A DNA stretch of 64,000 nucleotides from CAZLYF01 sp964586835 (GTDB taxonomy: Bacteria > Bacillota > Clostridia > Christensenellales > Aristaeellaceae), in contig CAZPIC010000007.1 in assembly GCA_964586835.1 (NCBI GenBank), positions 1 to 64,000 of the forward strand, given 5' to 3'. A model generated the notes under the pieces. It was not told the origin of the DNA, ran no database searches, and was given only the letters and a program-made list of their open reading frames with translations. The position numbers and the translations under genes are program-made. Position 1 is the stretch's first letter. Each line of letters begins with the position of its first letter. Positions 56,631-64,000 of the stretch are shown one piece after another.

Positions 56631-57457
56631 AGGCGCCGCACCTCCCTGGCCATTTCCTCCACGGTCAGGATATCCAAAGGTACATCGACCCCACGCCTCA
56701 ACAGCATGTGCGCAAGCCGCGTCATCGGGGGCACGTCCAGGCGCCAGGCGCGAACTTCTTCGGCTTTTGAAAACACCTCACGTGGCGTCCCATCCGCCGC
56801 CAGTCTTCCCTTGAACATCACCGCCACGCGCTCGCAAAGGGCTGCCTCCTCCATGAAGTGGGTGATCCACACAACAGTAATCCCCTTCTCGCGGTTGAGC
56901 CTGCGGACTGTCTCAAACACCTCGGCGCGCCCGGAGGGATCCAGCATCGCGGTCGCCTCATCCAGGATCAGGGCTTCGGGTCTCATCGCAAGGATGCCCG
57001 CAATGGCGACGCGCTGTTTCTGCCCCCCCGAAAGAAGATGGGGCGCCCGTCCGGCGAACTCGCTCATCGCTACGGCACTGAGCGCCTCCTCAATCCTCGC
57101 AGGCATTTCCTCCGTAGGCACGCCGATGTTCTCAAGCCCGAAAGCCACGTCCTCTTGGACCATGGTCGCCACAATCTGATTGTCGGGATTTTGAAACACC
57201 ATGCCAGCGCGCTTGCGGATCTCAAAGGTAAGGGCGGGGTCCAAGGTGTCCATACCACTGACCGTCACCCGCCCGGAAGTGGGCAGATAGAGACCGTTAA
57301 GAAGCTTTGCCACGGTGGACTTGCCCGACCCGTTGTGGCCCAGCAGCGCCATGAACTCGCCCCTGCTGACCGTCAGGGAAAAGTCTTCTACCGCGGGCTT
57401 GGCGCCTTCCTCGTACAGATAGCTCACCCTATCCATCTGGAGGTGAACTTTGCTCAT
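56606..57457 (-). CDS. ecfA1: ECF transporter ATPase EcfA1
   Basis: The 283-residue ATPase has Walker A GHNGSGKST at 40-48, Q-loop VFQNPDNQIVATMVQEDVAF near 87 that identifies the A1 subunit, signature LLSGGQKQRVAIAG, Walker B ALILDEATAMLDP and the switch ITHFMEE. Its start overlaps the tgt stop by 4 bases (ATGA). Confidence 0.95.
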   Translation of the reverse strand: MSKVHLQMDRVSYLYEEGAKPAVEDFSLTVSRGEFMALLGHNGSGKSTVAKLLNGLYLPTSGRVTVSGMDTLDPALTFEIRKRAGMVFQNPDNQIVATMVQEDVAFGLENIGVPTEEMPARIEEALSAVAMSEFAGRAPHLLSGGQKQRVAIAGILAMRPEALILDEATAMLDPSGRAEVFETVRRLNREKGITVVWITHFMEEAALCERVAVMFKGRLAADGTPREVFSKAEEVRAWRLDVPPMTRLAHMLLRRGVDVPLDILTVEEMAREVRRLCPSPSNS

Positions 57458-58608
57458 CCCCTGTCCTCCTCCTTGCCTCGGTTAAACGCAGTACCCATAT
57501 CATAGTGCTCATAGAATGACGCCCTGTATTCCGGCAGCCTTTCCTCTCGGAGGGCCTGGCGCATCTCTTCCATCAGGCGCAGCAGGAAATGTAAATTGTG
57601 CATGCTGACAAGCCTGGCTCCGGTGATTTCGCCCGCCTTGATCAGGTGTCGGATGTACGCGCGGGTGTGGCGCTGGCAGGCGTAACAGTCGCATCCCACC
57701 TCAATAGGCCTGAAGTCGTCGGCATAGCTCGCGTTGCGGATGACCAGGCGTCCCGTCCGCGTCAAGGCCGTCCCGTTACGGGCTACGCGGGTAGCCAGGA
57801 CGCAGTCGAACATGTCCACCCCTCTGAAGACCGCCTCAATCAGACAGTCCGGCGAGCCCACGCCCATCAGGTATCTGGGCTTGTTCACAGGCATGATCGG
57901 GCCCAATGTATCCAACACACGGTACATCGCTTCCTTGGGCTCCCCGACGGAAAGCCCGCCGATGCCGTAGCCAGGAAAGTCCATGTCCGCCAGCGCACGC
58001 GCGCTCTGCGCGCGCAGTTCAGGATAAACAGACCCTTGGACGATGGCAAAGAGCGCCTGATCGGGTCGCTTATGGGCTCGTAGGCAACGCTCCGCCCAGC
58101 GGTGCGTCCGATGGGCAGCCTCGCGCGCAGTCTCGGGATCGCAGGGATAGGGAGAACAGATGTCCAGGACCATCGCGATGTCCGCTCCCAAGGCCTGCTG
58201 TATCTCCATGGAGGTTTCAGGCGACATGAACAAGGCGTTCCCATCCAGGTGGCTCCTGAAACGGACGCCCTCCTCGCTGACACTGCGCATGCCAGCCAGG
58301 GAGAATACCTGAAAGCCGCCGCTGTCCGTCAGGAGAGGTCTTTGCCAACCCATGAAGGCATGGAGGCCGCCAGCTCTTTCGATCAGCCTTTCTCCGGGGC
58401 GCAGGTGCAAGTGGTAGGCATTGGCCAGCAGGATCTGGGCTCCCAGCGTCTCCATCTCCAGCGAGCTCATCGCCTTGACGCTGGCCTGTGTCCCCACGGG
58501 CATATAGACGGGCGTCTCAATGTTCCCGCGAGGTGTATGCAGGATACCCAGGCGTGCCCCGGAGCGTGCGCAGGTTTTCAGAAGCTCAAAGCTGAACATC
58601 CGGGTCAT
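57454..58608 (-). CDS. tgt: tRNA-guanine transglycosylase
   Basis: Tgt exchanges guanine 34 for preQ1 in queuosine tRNA modification. The 384-residue protein has TPVYMPVGTQASVKAMS near 32, LLTDSGGFQVFSLAGMR near 91-107 with a catalytic Asp, GGLSVGEPKEAMYRVL near 217, YLMGVGSPDCLIEAVFRGVD near 246-265, and the zinc site CDCYAC...H near 305-335. No queA or que genes are nearby. ATG 58608 lies after a G-rich stretch; ATG 58599 is an equally plausible start. It overlaps the preceding gene by 23 bases. Confidence 0.95.
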   Translation of the reverse strand: MTRMFSFELLKTCARSGARLGILHTPRGNIETPVYMPVGTQASVKAMSSLEMETLGAQILLANAYHLHLRPGERLIERAGGLHAFMGWQRPLLTDSGGFQVFSLAGMRSVSEEGVRFRSHLDGNALFMSPETSMEIQQALGADIAMVLDICSPYPCDPETAREAAHRTHRWAERCLRAHKRPDQALFAIVQGSVYPELRAQSARALADMDFPGYGIGGLSVGEPKEAMYRVLDTLGPIMPVNKPRYLMGVGSPDCLIEAVFRGVDMFDCVLATRVARNGTALTRTGRLVIRNASYADDFRPIEVGCDCYACQRHTRAYIRHLIKAGEITGARLVSMHNLHFLLRLMEEMRQALREERLPEYRASFYEHYDMGTAFNRGKEEDRG

Positions 58609-59338
58609 CCCCCCCCCTCGGGACCCGTGGACCTATGTCTGGCCATACATTTTCCAGCCCCCTGATGTCCCGGTTGAACAGCGTCCACAACCGGGTAGGG
58701 GGAGGGGGTGCGATGAAGACCATGGCGGCCTTGGTAATGGGATGGGTAAAGCCCAAACGCATCCCCCACAGGGCCATGGCCTCTTCGGCATCCTTCGCGC
58801 CATAGCGTCGGTCTCCGGCCAGGGGGTGTTTCGCATGGGCCATCTGTGCTCTGATCTGGTGTGCGCGTCCCGTTTCAAGGCGAATCGCCACCAGGGAGAA
58901 CTCTTCCTGCGATCGGATCGTTTTCGCGTGCAGCACCGCCTCTCTGCCTATCCTCAGATAGGAGGGGACAACGCTTACGCGGTTGAGCTCCCGGTCTTTG
59001 AGAAGATAGTCCTGCAGCGTGAAGCGGTCCGGCGTGGTCCCGTGGCAAATACAGAGGTATTCGCGCACAAAGCTCCGCTCTGCGATCTGTTTGGAAAGAC
59101 GGGCCGCTGCCTTGCTCGTGCGGGCAAAGCATAAAAGGCCTCCCACAGGCCTGTCCATCCTGTGCACAAGCCCGAGGTAAGCGTCGCCGGGTTTTTCATA
59201 CTTATCCCTGATATATGCTTTCAGGAGCGACAGCATATCCCGATCGCCCGTACGGTCTCCCTGGGTTAAAAGCCCGGGTTCCTTCAGGGCAACGATCACA
59301 TGGTTGTCCTCAAATAAGATGGTCGGTGTGCCAGACAT
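58586..59338 (-). CDS. RluA family RNA pseudouridine synthase
   Basis: The 250-residue protein has LVHRMDRPVGGLLCFARTSK near 57-76, where Asp62 is the catalytic residue, and RLETGRAHQIRAQMAHAKHP, then LAGDRRYG, near 152-180, the other family motifs. It lacks an S4 domain. The target is probably rRNA or tRNA but cannot be read from the sequence. AAAGGAACGCTTC precedes the start, 12 bases after the methyltransferase stop. Confidence 0.92.
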   Translation of the reverse strand: MSGTPTILFEDNHVIVALKEPGLLTQGDRTGDRDMLSLLKAYIRDKYEKPGDAYLGLVHRMDRPVGGLLCFARTSKAAARLSKQIAERSFVREYLCICHGTTPDRFTLQDYLLKDRELNRVSVVPSYLRIGREAVLHAKTIRSQEEFSLVAIRLETGRAHQIRAQMAHAKHPLAGDRRYGAKDAEEAMALWGMRLGFTHPITKAAMVFIAPPPPTRLWTLFNRDIRGLENVWPDIGPRVPRGGDDPDVQL

Positions 59339-59350
59339 GAAGCGTTCCTT

Positions 59351-60235
59351 TCATCTTTTCCGGTGTTGAAGCCGCGGTGCTCCTGTCTGCCAGCGCCCCG
59401 AGCAGCCGCAGGGAAGGGTACCCCCGGACCTCACGGGGAGGACGAGCTCATCCGCCTCACAGACTCCTCCCTGGCGGCGGGCAACGGTTCTTTCCAGGAT
59501 ATTTCTGAGCACAGATGCCTGAAGTCCTGTCGTATAACTGTTGATCAGGAAGAACAGCGGCTGGCTGTCCAGGAGGCCCACGCAGTCCTCGACCAGGCTG
59601 TGCAGTGTGTCCCCAATGCGCCAGACCTCTCCCGACGGGCCCCTTCCATAGCTTGGAGGGTCCATCACAATGGCGTCATAACGACTCCCGCGCCGCCCCT
59701 CCCGACGCACAAAGGTGAGCGCGTCTTCAGCGATGTACCTGACGGAGGTTTCCGGCAGCCCATTGAGCATCCGGTTTTCTCTGGCCCACTTCAGCATCCC
59801 CCTGGCTGCGTCCACATGGGTCACCCGGGCCCCTTCCGCGGCACAGGACACTGTGGCCCCGCCTGTATAGGCAAAGAGGTTGAGCACTCTGGCGCCAGAC
59901 CTGCCCCGCAGAAGGGTACGCATCCAGTCCCAGTTGGCAGCCTGCTCGGGAAAGAGGCCGGTATGCTTAAAGCCCGTAGGGCGTACGGTAAAGCGAAGGT
60001 CCCCATAGACCACCTGCCAGGCTTCGGGCAGCGTCCTTCGCATCTCCCACCTGCCACCACCCTGTTCGGTGCGCAGATAGACAGCATCCGCCCGCTCCCA
60101 AAGCGCTGGGTCACCCCTGGGCCAGATCACCTGTGGGTCCGGTCTGGACAGGATCCATCTGCCCCAGCGCTCAAGCTTGCATCCTTCGCCGGTGTCCAAC
60201 ACTTCAAAATCCGTCCATCGCGAGGCTGTGTACAT
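59351..60235 (-). CDS. class I SAM-dependent methyltransferase, RlmI-like
   Basis: The 294-residue protein has an N-terminal region with YTASRWTDFEVLDTGEGCKL and a Rossmann methyltransferase domain: motif I VLNLFAYTGGATVSCAAEGA near 145, motif II THVDAARGMLKWARENRMLN and motif IV DAIVMDPPSYGRGPSGEVW near 202-220. FKHTGLFPEQAANWDWM before motif I is typical of the COG1092 group, whose studied members methylate cytosine in 23S rRNA. ATG 60235 follows AAAGGAGCGGGC; the long frame upstream is out of coding context. Confidence 0.87.
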   Translation of the reverse strand: MYTASRWTDFEVLDTGEGCKLERWGRWILSRPDPQVIWPRGDPALWERADAVYLRTEQGGGRWEMRRTLPEAWQVVYGDLRFTVRPTGFKHTGLFPEQAANWDWMRTLLRGRSGARVLNLFAYTGGATVSCAAEGARVTHVDAARGMLKWARENRMLNGLPETSVRYIAEDALTFVRREGRRGSRYDAIVMDPPSYGRGPSGEVWRIGDTLHSLVEDCVGLLDSQPLFFLINSYTTGLQASVLRNILERTVARRQGGVCEADELVLPVRSGGTLPCGCSGRWQTGAPRLQHRKR

Positions 60236-60291
60236 GCCCGCTCCTTTCACAGGACCGGCGGCTTGATGATAGCACGGCTCCCACAGTTTTC

Positions 60292-60317
60292 GATAAACCC
60301 CGAACGAACGGGGAGTT
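60292..60317 (-). terminator. weak hairpin after glpK
   Basis: On the minus strand CCCCG, TTCGTT and CGGGG pair just after the glpK stop and are followed by TTTATC. Confidence 0.4.
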
Positions 60318-61826
60318 TCACGGCGCTGTCTCCCCGTTAGAAGCCCAGGAAAGCGCAGCGCGCACAGCTCTGCGCCAGCCCTGAAGCCCGCGCTCCCGGG
60401 CGCCTGTATCCATCCTCGGAAGATATTGGCTGTCCACCCGCCAAACGGAGGCCGCCTCCTGCGCAGAGGAGAAGAGGCCTGTCCCAAGCCCCGCCAGGAG
60501 GGCAGCCCCCAGCGCAGTCGTCTCGGACACCGAGGGGCGAATGATTGGAATGCCCATGATATCGGCCTGGAACTGCATCAACAGTTCGTTGGCGCTGGCG
60601 CCTCCATCCACCCGCAGGGAAAGGGGCTTCCCCCCCGCGTCCACAGCCATTGCCTCAAGCAGATCACGGGACTGGTACGCGATAGACTCCAGCGCCGCTC
60701 GCACGATATGACCCTTTTCCGTCCCGCGCGTCACACCCACCAGCATTCCCCGCGCATACATGTTCCAATGCGGTGCACCCAGCCCCGTGAAAGCGGGCAC
60801 CAGATACACGCCGCCGGTGTCCGGTACGGCTGCAGCAAGGGCTTCGCTTTGCGCAGCGGTTTCAATCATGCCGAGGCCATCCCGGAGCCACTGCACAGCG
60901 GCCCCCCCTGTGAACACGCTTCCTTCCAGAGCGTAGCTTGTCTTTCCGTTCAGTCGCCACGCCATCGTGGTCAAAAGACCCTTTCCAGACAGTCTGAACC
61001 TGTCGCCAATGTTCATCAGCATGAAGCAGCCGGTCCCGTATGTGTTTTTCACCATACCTTCCGAAAGGCAAGCTTGACCGAAAAGTGCCGCATGCTGATC
61101 CCCCGCGAGCGCCGCAACGGGGATGGGTGCGCCGATGATCTCTTCCCTCAGCGTGCCCACCACCCCTGCGCTGTCGATTACCCGGGGCAAGACCTCTCGG
61201 GGAACCCGCATCAGGCTCAGCAGCTCCTCGTCCCAGTCCTGGGTATGCAGGTTGTACAGCATGGTCCTGCCTGCATTGGTGGCATCTGTCACATGGGGGC
61301 GTCCGCTAACCAGATTCCATGCAAGGTAGCTGTCCACGGTGCCAAAGCACAGCTGTCCGCGTTCTGCAGCCCTTTGAAGGCGCAGGTTTTCAAGCAGCCA
61401 CTGCAGCTTCGTCCCGGAAAAATACGCATCGGGCGTCAGTCCCGTTTTTGCCCGGACAAGCTCGCAAGCGCCTTCTTCGGCTACGCGGGTGACCTGCTCT
61501 GCGCTGCGCCGGCACTGCCAGACAATGGCGGGGTGGACACATCTGCCCGATTCCCGGTCCCATAGAAGCGTCGTTTCACGCTGGTTGGCAATGCCGACAG
61601 CGGCGATCTCCTCAGGAGCGATGCCCGCCTGGCGCACCGCTTCTCGGAACGCCTGGACCTGCGATTTGAGAATGTCCTTAGGATCATGCTCCACCCAACC
61701 CGGACGTGGATAGATCTGCCTGAACTCAACCCCCGCCTCAGCGACCTGGTGCCCCTCTCGCGTGAAAATCATCGCCCGCGAAGAGGTGGTGCCCTGATCA
61801 AGCGCTGCCAGATATAGCTTTTTCAT
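60318..61826 (-). CDS. glpK: glycerol kinase
   Basis: GlpK phosphorylates glycerol with ATP. The 502-residue FGGY kinase has LAALDQGTTSSRAMIFTREG at 6-25 (phosphate loop), YPRPGWVEHDPKDI near 39, GIANQRETTLLWDRESG near 77-93 with glycerol contacts, LAGDQHAALFGQACLSEGMV near 243, KNTYGTGCFMLMNIG near 264 and RVDGGASANELLMQFQADIM near 403. ATG 61826 follows AGGAGAGAGT. No glpF, glpD or glp regulator is adjacent. Confidence 0.96.
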   Translation of the reverse strand: MKKLYLAALDQGTTSSRAMIFTREGHQVAEAGVEFRQIYPRPGWVEHDPKDILKSQVQAFREAVRQAGIAPEEIAAVGIANQRETTLLWDRESGRCVHPAIVWQCRRSAEQVTRVAEEGACELVRAKTGLTPDAYFSGTKLQWLLENLRLQRAAERGQLCFGTVDSYLAWNLVSGRPHVTDATNAGRTMLYNLHTQDWDEELLSLMRVPREVLPRVIDSAGVVGTLREEIIGAPIPVAALAGDQHAALFGQACLSEGMVKNTYGTGCFMLMNIGDRFRLSGKGLLTTMAWRLNGKTSYALEGSVFTGGAAVQWLRDGLGMIETAAQSEALAAAVPDTGGVYLVPAFTGLGAPHWNMYARGMLVGVTRGTEKGHIVRAALESIAYQSRDLLEAMAVDAGGKPLSLRVDGGASANELLMQFQADIMGIPIIRPSVSETTALGAALLAGLGTGLFSSAQEAASVWRVDSQYLPRMDTGARERGLQGWRRAVRAALSWASNGETAP

Positions 61827-61909
61827 ACTCTCTCCTGGCGTGGCACACAAACGCGGAAACAGCCCGTCAGCCGAGGCCGCCTCCGCGCGTTGCATCGTCA
61901 TCCGCACGT

Positions 61910-64000
61910 CTACTCGATGCGTACACCATACATGTTCGCATTATCCTTTGAGCTGGTCCCCACCACAAGCATGTCACTGTATACCGCTGGTGAGCCCTCA
62001 ATCGATCCGCCCAGGTCCAACGACGTGAGCACCCTGCCTGTCATCCCCTCCATCATCGTCAGGCGCCCGCCAAGGTCGCCCTGAATGATGAAGGCCTCCC
62101 CCGCCTGGTTGTACACCGCGACTGGAGAGGAGATCGCCCCCGCTGTGATGGGGGTCCTCCACACTTCCGCTCCGCTTTTCCTGTCCAGCGCGATCACGGA
62201 GGCACCGTCCTCGGTCATGTTCACAGTAAAGATCACCAGGTGGCCTATGGCGTTTTCCCCGATGATGGGGCTGGCCTTGCAGCCAGAGCGCTCGGTCTTG
62301 TCGTACTTGGCCTTGACATTGTAGGACCACTGCTCTTCTCCCGTCAGGGCATCGAGTCGGCGGATGGTGACCGGCTCTCGGTTTCCAAGCCTCGTAAAGG
62401 CCGTATTCCCCGTGAACAGCCCGAGGGATCCGTCCCCGTCAAAGCCCAGCGCCATCGCCGCGTCCGTGTTGTCCCCACAGTCCACCGCCCATACCGTCTG
62501 CATGGTGTCCGTGTCCACGCAGCGCGTGATCCCATAGCTGTCCGCCATATAGGCATAGCGTCCATACATCGCGACGCTGGTCTCCATGCCAACCGTTTTG
62601 TCCTGCTGGTTGCCCTTGCTCTTCAGGTAGGCCACCTTCGGATCGACCGAGAGGGTGAACTTTTCCTGGAAGTCAAAGTCTGTGTTCAGGTCTACGGTAT
62701 AGAAAAGGCCGTTTTCACCTGCTACGACCAGGCTGTCGCTGTTTAAGTCAAACAGGGCCGTGCCATCAAAAGCTCCGTTGGAAGCGTACTGAGTCTGGTT
62801 CGTCGTCTTCCTGCCGTTGATGAAGTAAAGCTCTTTCTGGTCAATTAGCCCATACAGGTAAAAACCGATGGGACCCCGCTTGTTTGGAAGCTCGGAGATC
62901 CCCTGTCCGAAAGCGATCATCGGCCGTCCCTGAGTGTCCACAGCGACGCTGCCCTTCAGGGGGTAGCCGACAGAGATGGGATCGCGGGTTGGTGCACCGT
63001 CGTTTAAGTCCAGAAAGTAGACCTTTCCGTCCTGTGCTGCAAAGATGACCTCCTTGAGCGCTGTGACTTCCTTCTTTTCAGGAAGGATGTTCATCATCTT
63101 CCTGACCTCCACGGACCATTTGACAATGGCGGGCTGCCCCGTCCAGCCCATCCCATACACCGTACCGCTGCTGGTGCGCATGCTGCCAATCGGCGCCTGC
63201 CACTCGATGGAGAGACTGTTTCGCTCCACTTCGGCTGTTCCGAAGGCGGCGTTGCGCCGGAAGGCGTCGCCGCGAAAAGTGAATACCCCCCCTTCATAGG
63301 CGGTGTAGGCATCCGGCGCCGGCATATCGATGGATCTCTCGCGGCTGAACTCAGCCTGCTTCTTAGCGCCCCTGTACGCAGCCTCCGTGATGCGCAACCG
63401 GGTCGGAGAGGTATCCGCTGTCGCCGTGGCCGGCAGGAGCGGCATGGGGCTCATCGTGGGCTTCGGAATAGGCGAAGAGGTGGGGGGAGCCGTGGCATCG
63501 GGCACGACAGAAAGCGTTGTGGCAACAGGAGCTGCTGTGGTGAACAGGGTTGCAGCGGTCGCAACCCCTCCCGCGGGGGACGTTGCAACTGCTGTGGGGG
63601 GAAGCACGACAAAGGCAGAGGGCGCTGCCGTGATGGCTGCAACGGGCGTAGTCATGGGTGTGGGGGCCACCGTCAGAAGCGGCGTTGCCAGGGGCGTGAG
63701 AATCGCTGTCGGAAGCGATGTGGGCACCCTTGTGGGCACGGCCGTGGGCACAGACGTGAAGACAGGTGTAGGCACCAGGGTCGGTTCAGGCGTAAGCGAT
63801 GGCAGCGGCGTCGGCGTCCAGACCACCAGATCGATGCGCTTGTCTCCGGCGTACCAGACGTCCTCCTTACGCATCGAGGGCAACAGCGTGCGAGATCCCG
63901 ACCTTTCAAAGATGACGCTCAGCGTCCAGATCGTGTTGCTGGGCGGGTCACTGCTTGCTACGGTTCCGTTGATCGGATTCCCCTCCTCGTCGGTTATGCG
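61910..64000 (-). CDS. PQQ-like beta-propeller surface protein with Thr/Pro-rich stalk (5' end outside window)
   Basis: The frame stays open to the window edge at 64000, so the N-terminus is missing and the apparent start near 63883 is internal. The visible part begins RITDEEGNPINGTVASSDPP, continues into a stretch of about 130 residues of Thr-Pro-Val-Ala low complexity (TPLPSLTPEPTLVPTPVF and similar), and then a domain of about 480 residues with repeated strand motifs such as QDGKVYFLDLNDG, GENGLFYTVDLNT, VIALDRKSGAEVWRTPIT and LGGRLTMMEGMTG, typical of PQQ-type propeller blades. It is probably exported and wall- or membrane-attached through the stalk; the ligand is unknown. Confidence 0.8.
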   Translation of the reverse strand, partial: RITDEEGNPINGTVASSDPPSNTIWTLSVIFERSGSRTLLPSMRKEDVWYAGDKRIDLVVWTPTPLPSLTPEPTLVPTPVFTSVPTAVPTRVPTSLPTAILTPLATPLLTVAPTPMTTPVAAITAAPSAFVVLPPTAVATSPAGGVATAATLFTTAAPVATTLSVVPDATAPPTSSPIPKPTMSPMPLLPATATADTSPTRLRITEAAYRGAKKQAEFSRERSIDMPAPDAYTAYEGGVFTFRGDAFRRNAAFGTAEVERNSLSIEWQAPIGSMRTSSGTVYGMGWTGQPAIVKWSVEVRKMMNILPEKKEVTALKEVIFAAQDGKVYFLDLNDGAPTRDPISVGYPLKGSVAVDTQGRPMIAFGQGISELPNKRGPIGFYLYGLIDQKELYFINGRKTTNQTQYASNGAFDGTALFDLNSDSLVVAGENGLFYTVDLNTDFDFQEKFTLSVDPKVAYLKSKGNQQDKTVGMETSVAMYGRYAYMADSYGITRCVDTDTMQTVWAVDCGDNTDAAMALGFDGDGSLGLFTGNTAFTRLGNREPVTIRRLDALTGEEQWSYNVKAKYDKTERSGCKASPIIGENAIGHLVIFTVNMTEDGASVIALDRKSGAEVWRTPITAGAISSPVAVYNQAGEAFIIQGDLGGRLTMMEGMTGRVLTSLDLGGSIEGSPAVYSDMLVVGTSSKDNANMYGVRIE

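Overview
The window reads as the chromosome of a GC-rich Bacillota of the class Clostridia. Nearly every gene has a strong AGGAGG-type ribosome binding site, and the conserved low-GC Gram-positive sets are present (ireB-ruvX-DUF1292, ecfA1-ecfA2-ecfT-truA, RNase Y, DUF4364, DUF503). Pro/Ser/Thr-rich linkers recur in surface proteins. An uncultured Christensenellales-like lineage is a guess; nothing here fixes the genus.

Bases 1-2770 are a worn accessory segment ending at a tRNA-Ala(CGC) gene. It holds a 5'-truncated nuclease fragment, an ECF sigma/membrane protein pair, a truncated DUF2513 gene, the 3' end of a group II intron, and a 127-bp direct repeat that duplicates the 3' part of the tRNA with its terminator. 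Next come moxR-DUF58-transglutaminase (minus, own promoter), mscL, a sugar-nucleotide-type dehydrogenase, rny preceded by a probable structured RNA of about 200 nt, a flavodoxin-like gene, uvrB with a LexA-like box, and tRNA-Val(GAC).

Bases 14.8-25.2 kb form a catabolic locus: a LacI regulator with a perfect palindromic operator, an M24/creatinase-like protein lacking the usual metal ligands, a xylose-type ABC importer, an M81 (MlrC-like) hydrolase, a TIM-barrel epimerase and L-rhamnose isomerase. There is no sugar kinase or aldolase, so the substrate is open. Bases 25.3-34 kb hold single genes: a DUF2828 von Willebrand-type protein with a structured leader, an exported aspartoacylase-like protein behind a ribbon-helix-helix protein, lysA, DUF362, a small repeat lipoprotein, a dihydrolipoamide dehydrogenase-like enzyme and DUF503.

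Bases 34.3-45.4 kb are one nine-gene operon, ilvB-ilvN-ilvC-ilvD-leuA-cimA-leuC-leuD-leuB, covering valine, leucine and isoleucine synthesis from pyruvate (isoleucine through citramalate). It is preceded by a classical attenuator: consensus promoter, a 40-residue Ile/Leu/Val-rich leader peptide, a perfect 12-bp hairpin inside the leader reading frame, and a rho-independent terminator just before ilvB.

Bases 45.5-64 kb hold ireB-ruvX and DUF1292 on the plus strand, then a dense minus-strand series: a PQQ-repeat surface protein cut by the window edge, glpK, an rRNA-type methyltransferase, a pseudouridine synthase, tgt, the ECF energizing module, truA, a nuclease-helicase fusion, DUF4364, ispDF, a HerA-type ATPase, pfkA and a zinc-ribbon membrane protein.
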